A stretch of 64,000 bases of DNA from Nocardiopsis ganjiahuensis DSM 45031 (GTDB lineage: Bacteria; Actinomycetota; Actinomycetes; Streptosporangiales; Streptosporangiaceae). The stretch's first letter is position 1. Each line of letters starts with the position of its first letter. Shown here in pieces: positions 54,814 through 62,901 of the stretch. Under the pieces are notes generated by a model. The model did not search any database. It saw nothing but the letters and a program-made list of their open reading frames with translations, and was not told the origin of the DNA. Location: the NCBI RefSeq assembly GCF_000341085.1, contig NZ_ANBA01000008.1, positions 186,001 to 250,000 on the forward strand, written 5' to 3'. The translations under genes and the position numbers were made by a program.

Positions 54814-55344
54814 TTGCGGTCACCTTCTGCCCCGGAACCGATCCCCGCCCGGGCCGACGACGCCCCTGCCCTCCACACCCTGCGCGAGGCCCTGGCCCGC
54901 TGGCAGCAGAGCCGCGGCATCACCCAGTGGACGCCGGGGGAGGTGAGCCAGGCGCAGATCCTCGAGCAGATCCAGCGCGCCGAGTGGTGGGTCCTGCACC
55001 AGGAGGACCACCTGGCGGCAGCGGTGCGCGTGCTGACACAGGACCCGCTGGTCTGGCCCGACTCGGCCACCGCCCGCGCCACCTACGTGCACGGGCTCAT
55101 GGTGGCCAGGACCGCCTCCGCCCAAGGGCTGGGCGCGCGCCTGCTGGCCTGGGCCGAGACCAGGTCCGCGGCCCTGGGCCACGACCGGGTGCGCCTGGAC
55201 TGCGTGTCCACCAACCACCGCCTGCGCGCCTACTACGAACACCGCGGCTACCGCCCGCACGGCCAGGTCACCTTCGGCCCCGACTCCACCTGGCACCCGG
55301 TCACCCGCTACGAGAAACCGCTCCTGCCCCGCCCCCGGGAGTGA
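54814..55344 (+). CDS. GNAT N-acetyltransferase
   Basis: A 176-aa protein. PARADDAPALHTLREALARW is the start helix, and VHGLMVARTASAQGLGARLL is the acetyl-CoA loop with the usual Gly-x-Gly. The fold continues with VRLDCVSTNHRLRAYYEHRG (the YYExxGF-like motif). The start is TTG at 54814, supported by an AGGAGG seven bases upstream, although it is unusual. Its substrate is not predictable. It is separated from the AraC gene by 165 bases and from the phosphatase fusion gene by 180. Confidence 0.9.
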   Translation: MRSPSAPEPIPARADDAPALHTLREALARWQQSRGITQWTPGEVSQAQILEQIQRAEWWVLHQEDHLAAAVRVLTQDPLVWPDSATARATYVHGLMVARTASAQGLGARLLAWAETRSAALGHDRVRLDCVSTNHRLRAYYEHRGYRPHGQVTFGPDSTWHPVTRYEKPLLPRPRE

Positions 55345-55526
55345 CGGCGCCCGGGCCGCGCGCCCCGACCTGCCCGGGGCGCACCGGCGGCACAGGGTTC
55401 GAAGATGGCCACAACCGGCAACCCGTGCGCAAAGACCACCTCTTCAGGGAAGACCACCGGTGGGCCCTGACCGAACCCGGCCGGAGCCCGCCCACCCCAC
55501 CCGGTTCCACCCCGTAGAGGACAGCC

Positions 55527-56762
55527 GTGCCCTCAGCGCCCATCCCCTCGCGCCCCGTCGAAGAGCCCACCCACGACCGCGCCGTCGGAGCCCTGCTGGG
55601 CGCGGTGGCCGCCGCGGCCCTGGTGGGCACCCCGCCCGCCCTGGCACACCGGTTCACCGCCGCCGCCACCTCCTCCCGCGCCGCGGCCGACCCCCTCCCG
55701 ACCGGGCCGGCCGCGGCCGATGGCGGACCGAACGGCCGCACCGGCACCGTGCTGCTGGCCCAGCTGAGCCGCACCGCGCTGGAACAGGCCATCGCCGCCC
55801 CGGCCGCCGCCCCCCGCACGACGGACCCCGTGCAGGGCGCCTGGGTCCGGGTGCTGCGCTCACTGGTCCTCACCGCCACCCCGCCCGCCGCCGAACCGGA
55901 CCTGGAGCACACCACCAACGACGACCCCCTGGGCACCTCCTGGCGGGCGCTGACCCGCACACCCGTCCCCGCGCACGCGCCCGCCCGGGGCTCGTTCGCC
56001 TGCGCCCACCTGGTGGACGCGGTCTGGTCGGCCTACCACGCCTGCGGTGACCTGGCCGCGATGTGCACCGGAGCCCTGGCCGGGGCGCGCTGGGGCAGCT
56101 CGGCCCTGCCCCTGCAGGCCCTGCGCAGGCTGAGCGAGCACACCGACCCCCACGCGCTGACCACCGCGGCCCTGGTCTGCCTGAACGGCTCCCACCCCGA
56201 CCGGTGGCCCCAGCAGGCCATCCGGCAGCGGCCCGAGCAGCGCCTGCCGCCCTTCGCCGTGCCCCACCCCCTGGACCCCGAGGTCCTGCTCGGCAACCTG
56301 GACTACCTGCGCGCCCGCCCCCAGAGCGTGGACGCGGCCGTCTCGCTGTGCCGCACCCACCCAGAGGACGCCCCCCACCTGGCCGGCAGCGACTGGGTGC
56401 GGGTGTGGCTGCACGACACCCCCGGCAAGAACAGCAACCTGCACTTCACCCTGGACGAGGCCGCCGCGGCGGTGGCCTCCCTGCGCTCCGAGGGAAAACG
56501 GGTGCTGCTGCACTGCTGGGCGGGCGCCTCACGCACCCCGGCCGTGGCCGCCCGCTACGCCGCCGCCACCCTGGGCGCGCCGCCCCTGCCCACCATGACC
56601 ACCCTCATCCACGCCGTGGGCGGGCATCTGGACAACCCCACGCTCTCCCAGGCGGTGGCCGAGCTCAGCGGCCTGGACCTGCCCGACCCCGGGTCCGTGC
56701 TCTTCCCCCAAGGGCTGCCTGCGCGCCGCCCCGAACTGCGGGCGGTCAAACTCAGCGGGTGA
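55527..56762 (+). CDS. Fusion: degenerate ADP-ribosylglycohydrolase plus dual-specificity-like cysteine phosphatase
   Basis: A 411-aa protein. The N-terminal part keeps ARH landmarks (DRAVGALLGAVAAAALVG, SWRALTRTPVPAHAPARGSF and ACAHLVDAVWSAYHAC, then TGALAGARWGSSALPLQALR), but the metal-binding pieces are lost. There is no TDDT motif, and the C-terminal DxD/T is GDLAAM. The C-terminal 130 residues form a cysteine phosphatase with P-loop HCWAGASRTP, where His329 and Cys330 start an intact HCx5R. VWLHDTPGKN lies where a general acid could be. A pseudo-glycohydrolase may supply ADP-ribose-like binding to the phosphatase. Some related actinobacterial fusions exist, but I recall no characterised example. 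Confidence 0.8.
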   Translation: MPSAPIPSRPVEEPTHDRAVGALLGAVAAAALVGTPPALAHRFTAAATSSRAAADPLPTGPAAADGGPNGRTGTVLLAQLSRTALEQAIAAPAAAPRTTDPVQGAWVRVLRSLVLTATPPAAEPDLEHTTNDDPLGTSWRALTRTPVPAHAPARGSFACAHLVDAVWSAYHACGDLAAMCTGALAGARWGSSALPLQALRRLSEHTDPHALTTAALVCLNGSHPDRWPQQAIRQRPEQRLPPFAVPHPLDPEVLLGNLDYLRARPQSVDAAVSLCRTHPEDAPHLAGSDWVRVWLHDTPGKNSNLHFTLDEAAAAVASLRSEGKRVLLHCWAGASRTPAVAARYAAATLGAPPLPTMTTLIHAVGGHLDNPTLSQAVAELSGLDLPDPGSVLFPQGLPARRPELRAVKLSG

Positions 56763-56793
56763 CAAGTTCCACAAAGCACCACTTTCCGGTACC

Positions 56794-56818
56794 GTTACCC
56801 TCGCGTTACCCCTAGGCT
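56794..56818 (+). promoter_or_regulatory. MtrA-like direct repeat next to a -10 box
   Basis: GTTACC is repeated with a 5-bp spacer (56794-56799 and 56805-56810), and TAGGCT, a common actinobacterial -10, follows at 56813-56818. Direct repeats of GTNAC-type hexamers at this spacing resemble those described for the MtrA response regulator, which controls cell-wall hydrolase genes. The downstream gene encodes an RlpA-like protein, a fitting target. Confidence 0.5.
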
Positions 56819-56987
56819 CTGCGCTCAGACCCCGTGCGATGCCACCGGCGGTCCCCGCTCCTCCCGTGCCCGGCCCCACCCGTACCCCGGGGTCCGCACC
56901 ACCCGGCGCTCCACGCCCTCCACGGCACCGCGACACCGATCCGGGAGGCGACCGCCACGCCCCTGTTCCCGTTCGAAGGACTGCGTT

Positions 56988-57830
56988 GTGGGCAAACACG
57001 AGCCCCAGATCCCGCCCGCTGACGGTCACGAGACCGAGCACGAAGCCGCTCACGAGAGCGACCGCGAGGCCGACTACGAAGACGGCTACGAGGCCGACCG
57101 TGAATCCGGCTACGGGCCCGAGTACGGAGCCCAGTACGAGGCGGCCACCGAGGCCGCACCCGTCCTCGGACCGCGCCAGGCCGCCGCGCGCTCGCGCTCA
57201 CGCAGGAAGCGTGCCCTGGTCGTGGCCTCGGCCGCCGGCCTGACCCTGGTCGTGGGCGGCACCGCGGCAGCGGCCGTCATCGTCTCGGGCGGCGACCCGC
57301 AGAACGCCACCAACGCCGCCGGGATCCCCCAGGCCCAGACCCAGACCCTGACCGTGGAGGACGTCGAGGAGGTCCCCGAGCTCGCCGAGGGCGATGAGGA
57401 CCGCTCCCAGGCCGCGGCGCCCCAGGCGCTGACCGCCTCGGGGGCCGGCGTCCTCGAGGAGCCCGAGGAAGAGGAGGAGCCCGAAGCCGAGGCGCCCTCC
57501 GGTGACGCGGGCGGCTCCGGCACCTCCGAGGGCACCGGCGAGGGCGGCACCTGCCAGGCCTCCTTCTACGGCGACGGCTTCCACGGCGCCACCACCGCCA
57601 ACGGCGAAACCTTCGACACCAACGCCATGACGGCGGCGCACAAGACGCTGCCCTTCGACACCATGGTCAAGGTGACCAACCCCAACAACGGCTCCTCGGT
57701 GACGGTGCGCATCAACGACCGCGGCCCCTACATCGACGGCCGCTGCCTGGACCTGTCCACCGCGGCCTTCGACCAGATCATCGGCACCGGCGCCGGTGTG
57801 GGCACGGTCGAGTGGGAGGTCGTGGGCTAG
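56988..57830 (+). CDS. RlpA-like protein with membrane anchor (double-psi beta-barrel)
   Basis: A 280-aa protein. An acidic, repetitive Glu/Tyr/Asp-rich cytoplasmic N-terminus (about 1-60, with [20 protein letters not shown]) is followed by basic residues and a membrane helix at about 73-98 ([20 protein letters not shown]). After an acidic linker, a double-psi beta-barrel at about 188-280 reads [40 protein letters not shown] and [16 protein letters not shown]. This matches RlpA/septal-ring transglycosylase-like domains, and the catalytic acidic residues appear intact. It may cut denuded glycan strands or be a resuscitation-type wall enzyme. The GTG start is at 56988. Confidence 0.9.
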   Translation: MGKHEPQIPPADGHETEHEAAHESDREADYEDGYEADRESGYGPEYGAQYEAATEAAPVLGPRQAAARSRSRRKRALVVASAAGLTLVVGGTAAAAVIVSGGDPQNATNAAGIPQAQTQTLTVEDVEEVPELAEGDEDRSQAAAPQALTASGAGVLEEPEEEEEPEAEAPSGDAGGSGTSEGTGEGGTCQASFYGDGFHGATTANGETFDTNAMTAAHKTLPFDTMVKVTNPNNGSSVTVRINDRGPYIDGRCLDLSTAAFDQIIGTGAGVGTVEWEVVG

Positions 57831-57852
57831 CCCCACCACCCGGCCCCGCACC

Positions 57853-57896
57853 GACGGCGCGCCCCGCACCCCACCGAGGGTTCGGGGCGCGCCGTC
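57853..57896. terminator. Terminator after the RlpA-like gene
   Basis: GACGGCGCGCCCCG and CGGGGCGCGCCGTC form a perfect 14-bp stem with a 16-base loop, then GTTTCC. It lies 22 bases after the stop codon at 57830, which is the normal position for an intrinsic terminator here. Confidence 0.8.
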
Positions 57897-57920
57897 GTTT
57901 CCACCCCCGCACCCGCGAGG

Positions 57921-57983
57921 CCCCACCTGAACCCCACCCCACCTGAACCCCACCCCGCCTGCCCCACCCCACCTGCGCGAACC
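57921..57983. repeat. Short imperfect tandem repeat
   Basis: A 16-bp unit CCCCACCTGAACCCCA occurs twice in a row from 57921, followed by degenerate copies (CCCCGCCTGCCCCA, CCCCACCTGCGCG). It lies between the terminator and the nuclease-helicase gene. Such C-rich repeats can vary in number between strains, and no function is evident. Confidence 0.6.
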
Positions 57984-58091
57984 CACCCCGCCCACCGCAG
58001 GCCCCGCGTAGACTCCTGCCCCGGGGACCACACCCACCACCCCGCACACCCCGCACACCCGCGTGTGTGAGTCCCCGCACGTCACCACGAC

Positions 58092-61000
58092 GTGGCACAA
58101 TCCCCTCCCATCACCACCGCCGCAGGCCACCACCACACCAAGGGGAATCGGGCGTTGTTCCGCACCACCACCGGCTGGGTCGTCTCACCCACCGACCTCG
58201 TCGACACCCTGGAGTGCGACCACCGCAGCGCCCTCAAGAGCGCGCTGGCCGCCCACCTGCCCGGCGCACCCCGCCCCGAGGACATCGACGCCCTGGTCGC
58301 CCACCACGGCGACCTGCACGAAAAGGCCGAACTCGACCGCCTCAGCGCCCTGTTCGGCGACGACCTGGTCCGCATCGAGGAACCCACCGCCGACGACGCC
58401 TCCCTGGCCCGCGCCGCGGCCCGAACCGCCCAGGCCATGGCCGCCGGCGCCCCCGTCATCTACCAGGCCTCCTTCCACCACCCCCTCACCGACCAGGTGG
58501 CCTTCCACGGACGCGCCGACTTCCTCATCCGCTCCGACGTGGACCCCGCCACCGGCCGGCACCGCCCCGACGCCCCCACCCCCTTCACCTACGAACCCTG
58601 GGACACCAAGCTGGCCCGCCGCCCCGGCCCCTCGGCTGTGGTCCAACTGGCCGCCTACGCCCAGGCCGTGGCCGTCCTGCACGGACACACCCCCGAGCAC
58701 ATGCACCTGCTCACCGGCGACAGCCGCACCCACACCCTGCCCACCGCCGAGTTCACCCCCATCCTGACCACCATCACCGCCCGCCTGCTGGAGCACCTGG
58801 CCACCGAACCGGCCCTGCCCACCCCCACCTGGGGCCAGCCCCGCCCGGCCTGCGAGGGCTGCGGCTACAACACCTGGTGCTCCCAGGGACGCACCGCCGC
58901 CCGCCACCTGTCCCTGGTCGCGGGCCTGCGCACCGACCAGGCCGCCAAACTCACCGACGCCGGCCTGGACACCATCGACGCCCTGGCCTGCGCCCCCGAC
59001 CACGCGCGCCCCGACACCCTGCCGCGCCGCTCCTTCGACCAGCTGCGCGCCCAGGCCGCCCTGCAGGTACGCCAGGACACCACCCGCACCCCCGCCAACC
59101 CCCAGGGCACCGTCACCGCCGAGGTCTTCGCACCCGACGGCCTGGCCTCCCTGCCCGCACCCAGCCCCGGCGACGTCTTCTTCGACATGGAGGGCTACCC
59201 CTACCACTCCCGCCAGGGCGAACGCGGCCTGGAGTACCTGTTCGGCGCCACCACCAAGGACGAGAACGGACAGGAGACCTTCCACGCCTTCTGGGCCCAC
59301 GACCGCACCCAGGAGAAGAAGGCCCTGGAGGACTTCGTCGACTTCGCCACCGCCCGCATCGACGCCGACGAGAACGCCCACGTCTACCACTACGCCTCCT
59401 ACGAGGTGGACCGGCTCAAACACCTGAGCTCGGAGTTCAACACCCGTGAGGAACAGGTCGACCGGCTCCTGCGCGAGAACCGCCTCATCGACCTGTTCAC
59501 CGTGGTCAAGAAGAGCCTGCGCGTGTCCCAGCGCTCCTACTCCATCAAGTACCTGGAGCCCCTCTACCTGGACACCTCCCGCGGCGGCCAGGTGACCACC
59601 GCCGCCTCCAGCATCGACGCCTACGCCGCCTACCTGGCCGCCCGCGAGACCGGAGACGTCCGGGCCGCCGCCCAGGTCCTGGCCGACATCGCCGACTACA
59701 ACCGCGACGACTGCCGCTCCACCGCCCGCCTGCGCGACTGGCTGGAGGGCCACCGCACCGAGCAGGGCATCACCGAGCGCCCCCTGATCCAGTTCGAACT
59801 CTCCGAGGAGGAGGCCGAGCGCGCCCAGCGGCGCGCCGAGAAGGCCGCCCGCCACGCCGCCCTGACCGGCCCCCTCCTGGACCAGGTCCCCGAGGATCCC
59901 GAACAGCGCACCGACCAGGACCGCCCCCGCGCCGCCCTGGCCGCCCTGGTCGGCTACTACCAGCGCGAGAACACCCCGCCCTGGCGCGAACACTTCCAAC
60001 GCCAGAGCGCACCCCTGCAGGACCTGGAGACCGACAGCAACTGCGCCGTGCCCTTGCAGGTACACGTGGGGGAGTGGGAGGAGCCCACCGGCAGGCGCAA
60101 GAACGCCCGCCGCGAGGTGGCCATGCGCCTGGACCGCGCCCACCCCAACCCCTTCACCCTGGGCGAGAGCGTCCACCTGCTCCACCCCGGCGCCCCCGGC
60201 CAGGCCGCCACCGCCCGCCCCGCCAAGGTCACCAAGGCCGAACCCGACTCCCTGACCCTGCTGGAGAGCGCCGCCCCCGACGAGATCTCCTCACGCGCCC
60301 CCGCCGCCGTCCTGCCCGGCTCACCGGTGGACCCCAAACCCAAGGACGGCGCCCTGGAGACGGTCGCCCACACCGCCGTGGCCGAACTGCCCTCCTGGCC
60401 CCACCACCCCGGCCTGGACGCCCTGCGCCGCATCCCGCCCCGCCTGAACCCGCCCGGCCCGCTGCCCGACCCCGCCGACGGCGACCTCATCAGCGCCGCC
60501 ATCAGCGCCGTGGACCGCCTGGACCACTCCTACCTGGCCGTGCAGGGCCCACCCGGGGCCGGCAAGACCTACCTGGCCGCCCAGCTCATCACCCACCTGA
60601 TCAAGGAGGGACGCAGCGTGGGAGTGTGCTCCACCGGCCACAAGGCCGTGGAGAACGTCATGGCCGCCGCCCTGCGCGCCGCCCAGGACCAGGGCCTGAC
60701 CGTGGAGGCCGCCAAACGCCCCCGCGGCGGCAAGAAGGACCCCGACGCCCCCTGGTACCAGCCCTCCAGCCAACAGGTCCTGGCCAACTGGCGCACCAAA
60801 CGCGCCGCCCAGGGCCAACCCGTCCTGATCGGCGGCACCGCCTGGGGCATGTCCGGCGCCGACACCGTCGCCGACCCCCTGGACGTGATGATCATCGACG
60901 AGGCCGGACAGTTCGCCCTGGCCGACACCCTGGCCGTGTCCGCCTCGGCCCACAACCTCGTCCTGCTGGGCGACCCCCGACAACTGCCCCAGGTCGTCCA

Positions 61001-61724
61001 AGGCGTGCACTCCGAGGGCGCCGACGCCTCGGCCCTGCAGCACCTGATGGCCGGCGAGGCCGTCATCGACCCCGCCCTGGGCTACTTCCTGGACCAGACC
61101 CGGCGCATGCACCCGGCCGTGTGCGCACCCGTCTCGGCCCTGTCCTACCAGGGGCGCCTGCAGGCCCACCCCTCCACCGCCCACCGCTCCCTGTCCACCC
61201 TGGCCCCGGGCGTGTACACCAGCCCCGTCCACCACAGCGGCCGCACCACCCACAGCCCCGAAGAGGTCGAGGCGGTGGTGGCCGCCGCCCGCCGCCTGGT
61301 CACCGAACAGGTCACCACCGACCCCGACCAGGGCCCGCGCCCCCTCACCGGCACAGACATCCTCGTGGTGGCCCCCTACAACCTGCAGGTGCGCACCCTG
61401 CGCCAGGCCCTGACCCGCGCCCAGGAGCACACCCCCGCCCTGGAAGGGGTACGGGTGGGCACCGTCGACAAGTTCCAGGGCCAGGAGGCGGCCGCCGTCA
61501 TCTGCTCCATGACCACCTCCAACGCCGCCGAGACCAGCCGCGGCCCCTCCTTCGTCCTGGACCGCAACCGCCTCAACGTCGCCCTCTCACGCGCCCAGCT
61601 CCTGGCCCTGGTCGTGCACTCACCCGACCTGCTCACCACCGCCCCGCGCACCATCGACGAACTACGCCTGCTGGCCTCCTTCACCGGCCTGGTCAGCTCC
61701 GCGCGCCCCTGGCCCGACCTTTGA
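58092..61724 (+). CDS. RecB-like nuclease fused to a superfamily 1 helicase (TM0106/DUF-type)
   Basis: A 1210-aa protein. The N-terminal nuclease of the PD-(D/E)XK type shows FHGRADFLI and EPWDTKLARRPG. Cys42, Cys254, Cys257 and Cys263 (LECDHR, CEGCGYNTWC) match the iron-sulfur layout of Cas4 and AddB nucleases. A middle RNase H-like exonuclease domain has FFDMEGYPYH and DYNRDDC. The C-terminal Dna2/Upf1-like SF1 helicase starts with Walker A GPPGAGKT at about residue 818, then IIDEAGQF, GDPRQLPQV and ALSRAQLL near the end. Single-polypeptide nuclease-helicase proteins of this type are widespread but poorly understood, with proposed repair or defence roles. The start is GTG at 58092. Confidence 0.88.
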   Translation: MAQSPPITTAAGHHHTKGNRALFRTTTGWVVSPTDLVDTLECDHRSALKSALAAHLPGAPRPEDIDALVAHHGDLHEKAELDRLSALFGDDLVRIEEPTADDASLARAAARTAQAMAAGAPVIYQASFHHPLTDQVAFHGRADFLIRSDVDPATGRHRPDAPTPFTYEPWDTKLARRPGPSAVVQLAAYAQAVAVLHGHTPEHMHLLTGDSRTHTLPTAEFTPILTTITARLLEHLATEPALPTPTWGQPRPACEGCGYNTWCSQGRTAARHLSLVAGLRTDQAAKLTDAGLDTIDALACAPDHARPDTLPRRSFDQLRAQAALQVRQDTTRTPANPQGTVTAEVFAPDGLASLPAPSPGDVFFDMEGYPYHSRQGERGLEYLFGATTKDENGQETFHAFWAHDRTQEKKALEDFVDFATARIDADENAHVYHYASYEVDRLKHLSSEFNTREEQVDRLLRENRLIDLFTVVKKSLRVSQRSYSIKYLEPLYLDTSRGGQVTTAASSIDAYAAYLAARETGDVRAAAQVLADIADYNRDDCRSTARLRDWLEGHRTEQGITERPLIQFELSEEEAERAQRRAEKAARHAALTGPLLDQVPEDPEQRTDQDRPRAALAALVGYYQRENTPPWREHFQRQSAPLQDLETDSNCAVPLQVHVGEWEEPTGRRKNARREVAMRLDRAHPNPFTLGESVHLLHPGAPGQAATARPAKVTKAEPDSLTLLESAAPDEISSRAPAAVLPGSPVDPKPKDGALETVAHTAVAELPSWPHHPGLDALRRIPPRLNPPGPLPDPADGDLISAAISAVDRLDHSYLAVQGPPGAGKTYLAAQLITHLIKEGRSVGVCSTGHKAVENVMAAALRAAQDQGLTVEAAKRPRGGKKDPDAPWYQPSSQQVLANWRTKRAAQGQPVLIGGTAWGMSGADTVADPLDVMIIDEAGQFALADTLAVSASAHNLVLLGDPRQLPQVVQGVHSEGADASALQHLMAGEAVIDPALGYFLDQTRRMHPAVCAPVSALSYQGRLQAHPSTAHRSLSTLAPGVYTSPVHHSGRTTHSPEEVEAVVAAARRLVTEQVTTDPDQGPRPLTGTDILVVAPYNLQVRTLRQALTRAQEHTPALEGVRVGTVDKFQGQEAAAVICSMTTSNAAETSRGPSFVLDRNRLNVALSRAQLLALVVHSPDLLTTAPRTIDELRLLASFTGLVSSARPWPDL

Positions 61725-61930
61725 GAACCACCCCGCACACACCCCGCCCCGGGTTTCGGACACCTCCCAGGTGGAGTACGTTTTAGGGAGCACACCACAC
61801 CCGGTCGCGAGCGCCCACGCGCCCCCGCGCCCGGGTGGGGTCGTGTCTCACAGGCCCGCACCCCCGCACCTGCTGCCCGGGCCTGGCCGCACCGGCCCGC
61901 CACCCGTTCTCGAAAGGCACCACGGCCCCC

Positions 61931-62254
61931 GTGTCTGAACGTCCCTCCACTCCCGGCGGTGGCCGCAACACCCGCCACCCCACCGGTATCCGTGTCGTCA
62001 TCGTCGTCCTGGCCCTGTTCGCGCTGGTCCTGGGCCCCGTGGGCTATCTGATGGGCATCGACGCCGACTCCCACGCCGGCTCGGCCGCCGAATGGTTCAC
62101 CCTGGCCTTCGGCGCTGCCGTGGGCATCCCCTTCCTGGCCGCGGCCGTGGCCACCGTGGCGGGCGACCGCAAGGCCGCCCTGTGGGCGCTGGCACTGCTG
62201 GTCTGGCCCGTGGTGTTCGTGGTGGTCATCCACCTGTCCGGGTCGGCCGGGTAG
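61931..62254 (+). CDS. Small membrane protein
   Basis: A 107-aa protein with a short basic cytoplasmic head (SERPSTPGGGRNTRHPTGIR) and three predicted helices (VVIVVLALFALVLGPVGYLM, AEWFTLAFGAAVGIPFLAAA and ALWALALLVWPVVFVVVIHL). There is no conserved polar motif. The GTG start is supported by GGCACCACGG only. It lies 206 bases after the nuclease-helicase gene and 10 bases before another membrane-protein gene, so the two probably form an operon. Confidence 0.65.
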   Translation: MSERPSTPGGGRNTRHPTGIRVVIVVLALFALVLGPVGYLMGIDADSHAGSAAEWFTLAFGAAVGIPFLAAAVATVAGDRKAALWALALLVWPVVFVVVIHLSGSAG

Positions 62255-62264
62255 GCTCCCGGGC

Positions 62265-62825
62265 GTGTCACCCAAGAAACGCAACCGCCGCAAGCCCCAC
62301 CAGCAGGGGTCCCCACCACCGGCTCCCGCCACCGAGCAGGGCCGCCTCGAACCGGGCCGGATCCCCGACAGGCGTCCGGTGAGCCGCACCCCGGTCGTGG
62401 TCGCCGAACCGCCCGACCGGCGCCTGACCGTCCTCTGGGCCGTGCTGTGGGTGCTGTGGGCCCTGGGCAGTCCGCTGGCGCTGGCCGCCGTGCTCTTCGC
62501 CGGACTCTCCGCCTTCGAGGCGGTCGCCGACCCCGCCCTGACCGACCCCGGCGCCATGGGCGACCCGGCCCTGCTCGCCGAGCAGGAGGCCCAGGCCGTG
62601 CGCTCCATCGGCACCGCCCTGGTCTGGTTCCTGGTCATGGCCTGGGTCGTGCCGGCCGCGGGCGCCCTCACCGCCGCCGTACTGCGCCGCAAGAAGGCCG
62701 CGATCGCCTTCACCGTCGCCCTGGCCCTGTCCGTGGGGCTGCTGCTGCTGGTCATCTCCCCGGTCGAACTCTGGGACGCCCTGAGCGCCCACCTGTTCGG
62801 CACCGCGGCCCCCGACCCCGGCTGA
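62265..62825 (+). CDS. Membrane protein with basic N-terminus
   Basis: A 186-aa protein. The first 45 residues are basic and proline-rich (SPKKRNRRKPHQQGSPPP), followed by helices at about 53-80 (LTVLWAVLWVLWALGSPLAL), 115-140 and 145-170, with an acidic loop between. GTG at 62265 lies 10 bases after the previous stop, so translation coupling is likely. The function is unknown. The pair might be a small membrane complex, but nothing in the sequence tells. Confidence 0.65.
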   Translation: MSPKKRNRRKPHQQGSPPPAPATEQGRLEPGRIPDRRPVSRTPVVVAEPPDRRLTVLWAVLWVLWALGSPLALAAVLFAGLSAFEAVADPALTDPGAMGDPALLAEQEAQAVRSIGTALVWFLVMAWVVPAAGALTAAVLRRKKAAIAFTVALALSVGLLLLVISPVELWDALSAHLFGTAAPDPG

Positions 62826-62901
62826 GCACCACCCCGCCCGAGCCCAACCCGCCCCGCCTGCCACGCCCGCCTACCGCAGCTGGGCCCAGGCCCCGGTCAC
62901 A

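Noticed and set aside
55380-55420. GGGTTCGAAGAT, similar to a tRNA T-arm
   Set aside because: No matching stems or D-arm upstream; lies in the gap between two protein genes and looks coincidental.
56819-56987. Possible cyclic-di-AMP (ydaO) riboswitch before the RlpA-like gene
   Set aside because: The conserved riboswitch strings could not be found; only the promoter and direct repeat are supported.
57900-58060. C-rich tandem repeat considered as a CRISPR-like array
   Set aside because: Units are 14-16 bp without spacers of constant length; a simple tandem repeat, not a CRISPR.
58185-60185. 666-aa minus-strand frame in the nuclease-helicase region
   Set aside because: Repetitive Val/Gly/Leu/Ala antisense shadow; the plus-strand product has multiple recognisable motifs.
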